Positions 6,919 through 11,850 of a DNA stretch of 13,065 nucleotides are shown here, one piece after another. Each line of letters starts with the position of its first letter. Position 1 is the stretch's first letter. This DNA comes from CAWUIO01 sp963922455 (GTDB taxonomy: Bacteria > Bacteroidota > Bacteroidia > Cytophagales > Microscillaceae): contig CAWUIO010000150.1 in the NCBI GenBank assembly GCA_963922455.1, positions 1 to 13,065 of the forward strand, given 5' to 3'. A model generated the notes under the pieces. That model worked only from the letters and a program-made list of their open reading frames with translations, had not been told where the DNA came from and searched no databases. A program made the position numbers and the translations under genes.

Positions 6919-7347
6919 TTATCCTACAAAATGAGCCAAGGCTTCTTCCAAATTATCCGTAAAGTGGACCGTGAAATCTTGGGCTTGCGCCTTTTCTTCC
7001 TCAAAAGTCTGCTCTACCGACAAGGAAGCAATAAAATTATCTTGGCTTAGGATGAACACAATTTTTTCAAAACCCAGCTCAATATACCGAGGGATGATGA
7101 AGGCATCATGCCAGGCTTGCAGTTCTGGGGGCATGACATAATGGTAGGCTCTGGTATCGGTGATAAAGCCTTTGGCCTGATATTCTTTGGAAATTTTTAA
7201 AAAATTGAAGAGATATTGTTTGAAAAGATCTTCCTCAATATCTTCATGGGCATCTTTCCAGTAAACTTCAAATACTCCTAGTTCGGAATTGTATAGAATA
7301 TCCCAGAACTTTTCACTTGTGACAACTTCTTTTGTTTCTGTATGCAT
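6919..7347 (-). CDS. SpoIIAA/STAS-like protein, paralog 2
   Basis: 142 residues when started at the ATG at 7347; an in-frame ATG at 7377 would add 10 residues not shared with the others. With 7347 all three paralogs are exactly 142 long and align end to end, which decides the start. It keeps GFITDTRAYHYVMPPELQAWHD, KIVFIL and IASLSVEQTFEEEKAQ. It is closest to paralog 1, with most changes at charged surface positions. Same strand as both neighbours. A minus-strand terminator lies upstream of it at 7479-7514, implying its own promoter between about 7350 and 7478. Function unknown, cytoplasmic. Confidence 0.75.
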   Translation of the reverse strand: MHTETKEVVTSEKFWDILYNSELGVFEVYWKDAHEDIEEDLFKQYLFNFLKISKEYQAKGFITDTRAYHYVMPPELQAWHDAFIIPRYIELGFEKIVFILSQDNFIASLSVEQTFEEEKAQAQDFTVHFTDNLEEALAHFVG

Positions 7348-7478
7348 GATAGTGGCTGAATGTTTAGGCGTAACCAATGAACACTTTTTAATGATTGCTT
7401 ACGAAAAAAGGGAGCTAGCCTGTGCAAAAAAGCCTTACTTTTACTTACAAGGTGACCAATTTATAATAATCTATACAT

Positions 7479-7514
7479 AAAAAAAAGCCTCTGTGATTTC
7501 GGTCACAGTGGCTT
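7479..7514 (-). terminator. Intrinsic terminator, minus strand
   Basis: AAGCC (485-489 of the 7000s) pairs with GGCTT (510-514), then a T·T mismatch, then CTGTGA/TCACAG around loop TTTCGG. On the minus strand it is followed by eight T (7479-7486). It would end transcripts coming from paralog 3 (8037-8465). Its outer arm overlaps GGCTTAGGGA (7510-7519), the boundary motif of the R repeats. A MITE has inserted 23 bp upstream in the sense of transcription. Confidence 0.7.
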
Positions 7515-7537
7515 AGGGAAGGTCAATGCCTTGTTTA

Positions 7538-7697
7538 GAAACTGTTCGTGTTTATTTTTTGTCGGCGAAAAGGGCCAGTTTGGGGTTCTGATGAAATCAA
7601 CAAGGAGCGCATAGCAGCGCTACGGGCGATGAATTTGATGAAATCAGGTTCCCGAAATGGCCCTTTGCAGCCCATATAATTAAATTTAAACAGTTTC
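7538..7697 (+). mobile_element. MITE-like element, copy 2, complete (160 bp)
   Basis: A 160-bp non-coding element bounded by GAAACTGTT...AACAGTTTC inverted ends. The left end is mutated (GTTCGTG where copy 3 has GTTTAAG). By my count it differs from copy 3 at 7 of 160 positions. Inside, AAAGGGCCA and TGGCCCTTT, and two copies of TGATGAAATCA, allow most of the element to fold as one long hairpin. It has no transposase and is presumably mobilised in trans. Flanks are TTA left and TAA right, not an exact duplication, so this copy may be older. Confidence 0.85.
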
Positions 7698-7700
7698 TAA

Positions 7701-8036
7701 GAGTTTATTGTGTTTAGCATTATTCAAAAGGCTCTATACCAGGCCCAACTAATATTACGGGTTTTCCGGCTTTTGTATGTTGTTTTGTGGTTTGATTTAT
7801 TTCACTTGTTTTCTTACTTTATATTTTTGGGGCAAATGGCGAACTAAGTAGGCCGGGATTTTTACAAAAAACCGTGAAATGGGCTTGAACACCTAATGAT
7901 TTTCAATTTCTTGGATTTTCTTATAGGACGTATAAGTAGGCAATAGGTGGCTAAGGGGCATAGATGCTTAGAACAATATTAGGTAGAAGGTGTATAGCTG
8001 GATGGAGAATGTTCTGTACTGAAGACAAGAAATACC
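7701..8036 (-). pseudogene. Gene-free stretch holding a possible decayed coding remnant
   Basis: No intact gene between the MITE and paralog 3. On the minus strand one frame from an ATG at 7961 reads MPLSHLLPTYTSYKKIQEIE, NH, stop, then a further 31 sense codons beginning VFKPISRFFVKIPAYLVRHL and ending in a stop near 7806. The amino-acid make-up after the in-frame stop looks protein-like and basic. This could be the end of a broken gene or chance. I recognise no family. Confidence 0.2.
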
Positions 8037-8465
8037 TTAGGAAGTTACGGAAGCTAAATTTTGTACAAAGAAGGCTTTTGCATTCTCGAGGTTGTCGGCA
8101 AAATCTGTGTTGATACTAGAGGCCTGCTCTTCTTCAAATGTTTGTTCTAATGACAAGGCGGCAAACAGATTTTTTTGATCGAGTACAAACACAATTTGTT
8201 CAACTCCTGCTTTCACATACTGTGGTATGATCACCGTATCATGCCAAGCTTGTAACTCAGGATTGACAACATGGTGGTATCTTTGTGTATCGCTTATAAA
8301 CCCTCTTACCCGGTACTGGATCGTTTTTTGAGCAAATTCCGATACGGTCTCTTTAAACTCTTCTTCGCTTATTTCTTCCCCAACGTTAAGCCAGGTAGCT
8401 TCCAAAATATTGAGTTTAGGGTTGTAAAAAGCTTCTAAAAACTTTCTATCTAAAACTTTTTCCAT
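8037..8465 (-). CDS. SpoIIAA/STAS-like protein, paralog 3
   Basis: The most divergent of the three 142-residue paralogs. It keeps the core GFISDTQRYHHVVNPELQAWHDTVIIPQY, QIVFVLDQKNLFAALSLEQTFEEEQ and a C-terminal FADNLENAKAFF. The DTR of the others is DTQ here, and Gln/Thr changes elsewhere suggest a different partner or ligand. The start MEKVLDRKFLEAFYNP aligns with the FWDI segment of the paralogs, so the ATG at 8465 is well supported. It is separated from paralogs 1 and 2 by a terminator and a MITE, so it is now a separate transcription unit. Function unknown. Confidence 0.75.
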   Translation of the reverse strand: MEKVLDRKFLEAFYNPKLNILEATWLNVGEEISEEEFKETVSEFAQKTIQYRVRGFISDTQRYHHVVNPELQAWHDTVIIPQYVKAGVEQIVFVLDQKNLFAALSLEQTFEEEQASSINTDFADNLENAKAFFVQNLASVTS

Positions 8466-8604
8466 AGAGTGTGAGTAATTAAATAACGTGTTTAATTGTA
8501 TGGATTATATCCTTCCATTCTTACGGCAATATCTTTCAACAGGTATTTGTATCAATCAGCCTTCCTTTCTCTTGTAGGTTTTCAAGTTAACTTATTAAAA
8601 ACTA

Positions 8605-8671
8605 GGCATTCCCTATGAAAGATGCCCGATCCAAAAAGTAGCAAGTCAAGTTTTCACTTTTTGTCTCGGGC
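8605..8671 (-). terminator. Large composite hairpin after the metallopeptidase gene
   Basis: GCCCGA (8624-8629) pairs with TCGGGC (8666-8671) and CAAAAAGT (8632-8639) with ACTTTTTG (8656-8663), separated by a symmetric TC/TC internal loop, around a 16-base loop. A second, mutually exclusive hairpin GGCAT (8605-8609)/ATGCC (8622-8626) overlaps the first arm. It lies 14 bp beyond the stop at 8685 on the minus strand. There is no T-run, so a 3'-end stabiliser or a Rho-dependent end fits better than a classic terminator. Confidence 0.5.
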
Positions 8672-8684
8672 CTAAAACTTAAGT

Positions 8685-9638
8685 TTACTGAAAGTACCTG
8701 CTTTTTTCCACAAAGGCTTCATAGTCTTGAATTTGAAGCATATCTCGTATAGCTTGTTCCTTATCTTGGGCCTGTTCATAAAAGGCTTGGCAGATCTGGT
8801 AACCCATCCAATAGCCCAAATCTTGGGGACGGCTTTTATCTTTCATATAATAGAGCCAACCTTGCCAATTATTGCTTTGCATCTTTTTTTGAAACTCTTT
8901 CTTTAGGATTTCTTCGTGGGCATTACCATACCTATAGTTTTCTTTTTGGATAGGCTTACCCGAAAATAATTCACCCAAAAAATCGGCGGTACCTTCTTTT
9001 AAGCATTGAGCGAGCAGGGTAGATTCATGTTTGTTCTTTTGCTGGAAATGAATCATCTCGTGCACGATAACAAACTCTAAGTTTTCCAGGGGTATGTCAG
9101 GTTGAAACGTGTCAGTGGGCTTCCCAAAACGCTCTATGCCAATGACAAGCCCCCCCGAAAATGCAGTTCCCCCAGTATTCCTTCGCCCAATGACAAAATA
9201 TATATCTGGATAAACGGCCTCAGGATAGACTTTTTGTAACTTAGAATACGCTTCACATACAGCAGCTTTGCTAGCGTCTAAATCCAAACTGGTTTGGCGG
9301 ACCTGCTCATAATACTCCTGGTGCTTTTTGAGGGTTTTAGCCAGCTTAGCTCCATTTTCAATCCGGTTCCGCAAAAAAGCTTGTAAACCGGGGCTTCCTG
9401 GCTCAATATATTCGCTTTGCCAAGCTTGGCCACTATGTTTGGGGGCATATCGGTCATAGACTTCCCAAAACCTTTGTACATCCTCTATGTGCCAATGCAC
9501 TAAGCAGGGGTTATCCTTTGCATCCTTGCCCGTACCCGGCATCTCTGGGTTTTCTTGGCCAAAAAGCGACCAAACGGTAAAAGCCCAAAGGGCCATTACT
9601 AAAAGTGTGTTTTTCATAATTTTTGATGTTTGCTTCAA
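8685..9638 (-). CDS. Secreted zinc metallopeptidase, DUF2268-like
   Basis: 317 residues. A signal peptide covers roughly residues 1-28 (MKNTLLVMALWAFTVWSLFG, from Met8), so the protein is exported. HEMIH at 193-197 is a canonical HExxH, and EGTAD at 215-219 supplies the likely third ligand Glu215, the gluzincin-type arrangement of DUF2268 predicted Zn-dependent proteases. YPDIYFVIGRRNTGGTAF and GGLVIGIERFG before the motif are also typical. The start could be the ATG at 9638 or at 9617; both keep the signal peptide. It follows the split AraC gene on the same strand, with a 16-bp palindrome between them. The regulator is now broken, so control of this gene may be altered. The substrate is unknown. 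Confidence 0.82.
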   Translation of the reverse strand: MKQTSKIMKNTLLVMALWAFTVWSLFGQENPEMPGTGKDAKDNPCLVHWHIEDVQRFWEVYDRYAPKHSGQAWQSEYIEPGSPGLQAFLRNRIENGAKLAKTLKKHQEYYEQVRQTSLDLDASKAAVCEAYSKLQKVYPEAVYPDIYFVIGRRNTGGTAFSGGLVIGIERFGKPTDTFQPDIPLENLEFVIVHEMIHFQQKNKHESTLLAQCLKEGTADFLGELFSGKPIQKENYRYGNAHEEILKKEFQKKMQSNNWQGWLYYMKDKSRPQDLGYWMGYQICQAFYEQAQDKEQAIRDMLQIQDYEAFVEKSRYFQ

Positions 9639-9642
9639 AAAA

Positions 9643-9652
9643 GGCTTAGGGA
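9643..9652 (-). repeat. Solo R-repeat boundary motif
   Basis: GGCTTAGGGA, the ten bases that begin R2 and R4 (and in reverse complement end R1 and R3), occurs alone 5 bp upstream of the metallopeptidase start, followed by AGGCAAAAGAGCGCGC with no hairpin half. Probably a remnant of an R repeat. Confidence 0.35.
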
Positions 9653-9678
9653 AGGCAAAAGAGCGCGCTTTTACACGA

Positions 9679-9694
9679 TTCCGGACGTCCGGAA
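9679..9694. promoter_or_regulatory. 16-bp perfect palindrome, candidate operator
   Basis: TTCCGGACGTCCGGAA is a perfect palindrome between the AraC gene end (9713) and the metallopeptidase start (9638), immediately followed by a second dyad CCTGTTTCAGG (9696-9706). It is 41 bp upstream of the ATG. It could be an operator or a short stem in the read-through RNA. The neighbouring AraC regulator is the obvious candidate binder, although AraC proteins usually bind direct repeats. Confidence 0.45.
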
Positions 9695-9712
9695 ACCTGT
9701 TTCAGGAAGGAT

Positions 9713-9955
9713 TTAGGGCTTTTTGAAAAATTGCGTGGGGCTTTTTCCTTTGATATCTTTAAATGCTTGGTTAAAGGAAGACTTTGAGTTGAAGCCCGAT
9801 TCTAAGGCAATGCCCAGCAAGGTTTTATCTCGGTGCTCGCCGGCTTCCATTTTGCGTACAACTTCTTCTACGCGCAGCGTATTCACATAAGGCCGGAAGT
9901 CTACTTCATAGTAGCTATTGATCCATTCGGAAAGTTGCCTGGGGGCTAGGCCCAA
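9713..9955 (-). CDS. Severed C-terminal part of AraC regulator
   Basis: The 3' fragment of the split regulator. It encodes LAPRQLSEWINSYYE, then RVEEVVRKMEAG, the second HTH LLGIALESGFNSKSSFNQAF, and the family ending KGKSPTQF. The nearest start is a TTG at 9955. The reading frame stays open from 9975 back into the MITE but contains no ATG. It lacks the first helices of the domain and is unlikely to fold as a functional DNA-binding unit. See the full pseudogene entry. Confidence 0.55.
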   Translation of the reverse strand: MGLAPRQLSEWINSYYEVDFRPYVNTLRVEEVVRKMEAGEHRDKTLLGIALESGFNSKSSFNQAFKDIKGKSPTQFFKKP

Positions 9956-9975
9956 ATGTTCAGATGCCTCTTTAA

Positions 9976-10135
9976 GAAACTGTTTAAGTTTATTTTTTGT
10001 CGGCGAAAAGGGTCAGTTTGGGGTTCTGATGAAATCAACAAGGAGCGCATAGCAGCGTTACGGGCGATGAATTTGATGAAATCAGGTTCCATAAATGGCC
10101 CTTTGCAGCCCATATAATTAAATTTAAACAGTTTC
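9976..10135 (+). mobile_element. MITE-like element, copy 3, complete, inside AraC gene
   Basis: 160 bp with near-perfect 17-bp inverted ends GAAACTGTTTAAGTTTA and TAAATTTAAACAGTTTC (one mismatch). It is flanked by TAA at 9973-9975 and TAA at 10136-10138, a 3-bp target duplication. Two TGATGAAATCA motifs (10027-10037, 10074-10084) and an internal AAAGGG...CCCTTT stem let it fold. There is no ORF of its own. A TNA target of 3 bp resembles some IS5-family (IS1031-type) elements, but the source transposase is not in the window. Confidence 0.92.
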
Positions 10136-10949
10136 TAAGACTCAGTTTGGGTTTTAAAAACAGCCTTTCTTCCCGAAAGGCCTTATGAATGCGTTCCATC
10201 TCCAAGGCAGTCACCCTAGCTTGGCCAGGGCTGGAAGCCAAGCGATAAACAGACTCGGGCATCCGTAAAAAGTCGGGTTGGAAATAGGAAAGATATCCTA
10301 GGGCAAAAATAAAAATACATAAGATCCGAAGCGTGATAAAATAAGCTGGCAACTGAAAAAATAATTCTAAAATCCAAAGCAAGGCCAATAGAACAAATAT
10401 ACTATACAAGCCCAGCACTTTGAGTAGGTACTTCCGAGTGGAAGTTGTATAGGTTTTCACTAAAACTTTTTGCAATGCCCAAATATCCATGCCCCATAAA
10501 AACAAGACAAATACCAAGGCTAGGGGGGGGACAATTTCTGTCAGCCCAAACCAAATAGGATTAGGAAATAACCGGATACTCGTACCCAGATAAATATTGC
10601 TAAAGTAGCTCAACAGCTCTATGAGGATTTCTAGTATAGCTGGCGCAAAGAATAGTCTGTGTATTTTGAGGATCTGAAAATGGGGCCTCGCGATAAACTT
10701 CCCAAAAAAGTAAAAAGCGGGAGGAAGCACCAAATAGGAAGGCAAATTCCAAAACGGAAATGTGTAGGAAGCCTCATGGTAGCCCATACGGATGTACCAA
10801 GTGCTCAAAATTTCAAGCGACAAAATTAAAATGATCAGTCCCAAGAAAAAATGGGCCCATTTTCGGTAGTATACTGAGGTGATCAGTCCCAGACTAAGCA
10901 GAATTCCTTGGCTGGCCGCCAAAAGAAACATCGTATCCTTAAAACTCAA
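10035..10949 (-). CDS. Truncated 7TM sensor with MITE-encoded tail
   Basis: The 5' part of the split regulator still has an open frame of 304 codons. Residues 1-271 are native (seven membrane segments and a cytoplasmic linker). The last 33, starting RNCLNLIIWAAKGHLW, are translated from the MITE in an unrelated frame and end at a stop inside it. If expressed it would be a membrane sensor without a DNA-binding domain. The ATG at 10949 directly precedes the first hydrophobic segment. A functional role is doubtful. Confidence 0.6.
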   Translation of the reverse strand: MSFKDTMFLLAASQGILLSLGLITSVYYRKWAHFFLGLIILILSLEILSTWYIRMGYHEASYTFPFWNLPSYLVLPPAFYFFGKFIARPHFQILKIHRLFFAPAILEILIELLSYFSNIYLGTSIRLFPNPIWFGLTEIVPPLALVFVLFLWGMDIWALQKVLVKTYTTSTRKYLLKVLGLYSIFVLLALLWILELFFQLPAYFITLRILCIFIFALGYLSYFQPDFLRMPESVYRLASSPGQARVTALEMERIHKAFREERLFLKPKLSLRNCLNLIIWAAKGHLWNLISSNSSPVTLLCAPC

Positions 10950-11066
10950 TGCTTTTCCTTTCTTGTAAACACATTACCTGTATAAAATTAAGCAATTTCC
11001 CCTAAGAAATTCTTAATACGACCTAAGTTCAGAATTGTTTTACAAGATAATCATTTGCTTATCAGT

Positions 11067-11194
11067 GGCTTAGGGATGGAACGGCCTGTTTGAGCCCGCC
11101 GCTGCTTGTGGGTGGGCCGGCGAGTAGTGACAGCCCGACCCGCGCCGGCAGTTTTTTTCTATGAAAACGTTAAGGCATAGCGCGGGGAAGCCCC
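11067..11194 (-). repeat. GC-rich intergenic hairpin repeat R4 (inverted)
   Basis: Fourth copy, opposite to R1, from GGCTTAGGGA (11067-11076) to GCCCC at 11194. The stem is CCCGCGC (11139-11145) with GCGCGGG (11180-11186). The outer half is more diverged (GAGCCCGCCGCTGCTTGTGG) but keeps GGCGAGTAGTGACAGCCC. With R5 it forms a large head-to-head inverted pair. The preceding 10950-11066, upstream of the AraC gene, shows no gene and only an incidental CTTGTAAA...TTTTACAAG inverted repeat. Confidence 0.72.
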
Positions 11195-11249
11195 TAGCCT
11201 TCCATTCTTTGAAAAAAAACAAAAGTCTAATCCAGGACTCAGGGGAATA

Positions 11250-11381
11250 GGGGCTGTCCCCGGCAAAGAGGCTGAGTATCCAATTGCCATTGGGCGGCTG
11301 CCGGGGTCGGGCTTTCGCTACTCGCTGCCTTTCCCCGCGAAGGCCTACACGAGCTCAAACATGCCGCTCTATCCCTCAGCC
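11250..11381 (+). repeat. GC-rich intergenic hairpin repeat R5, stem rewritten
   Basis: Fifth copy, same orientation as R1. The right half (CTACTCGCTGCC, GAAGGCCTACACGAGCTC, ATGCCGCTCTATCCCTCAGCC) is well kept. The stem arms have changed together: CCCCGGCA (11258-11265) and TGCCGGGG (11299-11306) in place of GCCCGCGC and GCGCGGGC. Keeping an 8-bp perfect stem while changing both arms is compensatory change and argues that the hairpin matters. A 102-codon ORF begins inside it but is not a credible gene. Confidence 0.72.
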
Positions 11382-11464
11382 AAATCAAAACCAGCGTGAA
11401 TATATAGAATCCCTAGCCGTAGATCTTTTAGAAACCTCCACTAATTTCAAAAATTTATACCTTT

Positions 11465-11508
11465 TTTGGCTAGCCGACTCCAATTCTGGCATAAATTATG
11501 CTATATTT
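11465..11508 (+). promoter_or_regulatory. Candidate promoter region of the tRNA module
   Basis: TTTTTTGGC (TTTG at 11465-11468) followed by TAAATTATG (11492-11500) and TATATTTAG (11502-11510) resembles the Bacteroidota pattern TTTG-N-TAnnTTTG, although the 23-base gap to the first box is longer than the usual 19 or so. The perfect dyad GCATAAATTATGC (11489-11501) overlaps the candidate box and could be an operator. Transcription starting just after would place the leader ATG (11515) near the 5' end of the RNA. Weakly supported. Confidence 0.35.
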
Positions 11509-11514
11509 AGTGCG

Positions 11515-11592
11515 ATGATTCAGAACAAACAAATATTATCCTCCTCCATATTAAGTTGTCTCCCAGACAGCGAGAGGTGGTATATTATCTGA
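11515..11592 (+). CDS. Putative leader peptide of the tRNA array attenuator, 25 aa
   Basis: ATG at 11515, TGA at 11590-11592. Residues 7-16 are ILSSSILSCL, a run made only of Ile, Leu, Ser and Cys, the four amino acids whose tRNAs are encoded downstream. Its codons are ATA TTA TCC TCC TCC ATA, then TTA AGT TGT CTC. ATA, TTA, AGT and TGT are cognate to the array anticodons UAU, UAA, GCU and GCA; TCC and CTC share the amino acid but not the anticodon. The tail codons GAC AGC GAG AGG TGG contain CGAGAGG (11571-11577), complementary to the downstream terminator arm. This is how a ribosome-stalling attenuator leader looks (compare trp, his and ilv leaders). The frame extends upstream into repeat R5, which I consider fortuitous. 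Not known to be translated. Confidence 0.6.
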   Translation: MIQNKQILSSSILSCLPDSERWYII

Positions 11593-11663
11593 ATCCTACT
11601 TATATGAAGTAAACAAACAAGATATATTCACAAGCCTCTCGAGAAATCGGGAGGCTTTTTTTT
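11571..11663 (+). promoter_or_regulatory. Antiterminator/terminator switch of the tRNA array
   Basis: Segment 2, CGAGAGG (11571-11577), can pair with segment 3, CCTCTCG (11635-11641), the 5' arm of the terminator; a T-G wobble extends this to 8 bp. Upstream, the Ser-codon stretch CCTCCTC (11540-11546) can pair with GAGGTGG (11574-11580) apart from one mismatch, a possible segment 1. A ribosome at the leader stop would cover part of segment 2 and favour termination; one stalled in the ILSSSILSCL run would leave it free and favour read-through. This is an inferred fold. Confidence 0.55.
11632..11663 (+). terminator. Strong intrinsic terminator between leader and tRNA array
   Basis: AAGCCTCTCGA (11632-11642) pairs with TCGGGAGGCTT (11647-11657) in an 11-bp stem (one T-G) closed by a GAAA tetraloop and followed by eight T (11656-11663). 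It reads in the same direction as the tRNA genes and ends 26 bases before the first of them. There is little room for a separate promoter in between, so transcription of the array probably passes through it. Confidence 0.88.
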
Positions 11664-11689
11664 GTGCCCAGCCTAAACGCTTGGGCTAT

Positions 11690-11765
11690 GCGGGAATGGG
11701 CAAATTGGCAAAGCCGTCCGGTTCAAACCTGGAAGATGTTGAAGGTTCGAGTCCTTCTTCCCGTA
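11690..11765 (+). tRNA. tRNA-Leu(CAA), short variable loop
   Basis: Cloverleaf: acceptor GCGGGAA/TTCCCGT, D stem GGC/GCC with loop AAATTGGCAAA, anticodon stem TCCGG/CTGGA with loop TTCAAAC (anticodon CAA at 11724-11726), T stem GAAGG/CCTTC with loop TTCGAGT, discriminator A73 as expected for Leu. The variable region is only 7 nt (AGATGTT). Bacterial Leu tRNAs normally have a long variable arm, so this is a class I body with a Leu anticodon. No encoded CCA. Confidence 0.85.
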
Positions 11766-11771
11766 CAGAAT

Positions 11772-11848
11772 GTGCCCATGGTGGAATTGGCATACACTGC
11801 AGACTTAAACTCTGTATTTTCCGGGTTCGAATCCCGGTGGGCATACCA
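11772..11848 (+). tRNA. tRNA-Leu(TAA), short variable loop, CCA encoded
   Basis: Acceptor GTGCCCA/TGGGCAT, D stem GTG/CAC with loop GAATTGGCATA, anticodon stem GCAGA/TCTGT with loop CTTAAAC (anticodon TAA at 11806-11808), T stem CCGGG/CCCGG with loop TTCGAAT, A73 and then encoded CCA (11846-11848), the only one in the array. The variable loop is 5 nt (ATTTT), again lacking the class II arm expected for bacterial Leu. It decodes UUA. Confidence 0.87.
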
Positions 11849-11850
11849 TA

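Larger units (their letters stand above)
9713..10949 (-). pseudogene. Seven-helix membrane AraC regulator, disrupted by a MITE
   Basis: Removing the MITE at 9976-10135 and one copy of the TAA duplication restores a single 357-residue frame. The junction becomes KPKLSLKEASEHLGLAPRQL, exactly the start of an AraC HTH. The N terminus has seven hydrophobic segments (about residues 6-25, 32-52, 66-86, 97-117, 135-158, 178-198 and 202-225), then a linker and MERIHKAFREERLF. This architecture, a 7TM sensor fused to a cytoplasmic AraC domain, is common in Bacteroidota and probably transmits a membrane or extracellular signal. The insertion falls at the first helix of the DNA-binding domain, so DNA binding is almost certainly lost. 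Its likely target is the metallopeptidase gene downstream, with a palindrome between. Confidence 0.88.

Noticed and set aside
9713..9955. Independent small AraC-type gene
   Set aside because: It lacks the first HTH helices and its sequence joins perfectly to the upstream fragment once the MITE is removed; it is a gene fragment.
7538..10135. MITE copies as CRISPR repeats
   Set aside because: Copies are 160 bp, kilobases apart, with inverted ends and target duplications; no regular spacers and no cas genes.
11284..11514. Upstream part of a 102-codon plus-strand ORF ending at 11592
   Set aside because: It starts inside repeat R5 and its composition follows the repeat. Only the last 25 codons from the ATG at 11515 are supported by context.
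11664..11689. Possible tRNA remnant GTGCCCA...TGGGCTA
   Set aside because: It resembles the acceptor arms of tRNA-Leu(TAA) but only a 5-bp stem with an 11-base loop remains. More likely a leader hairpin or chance.
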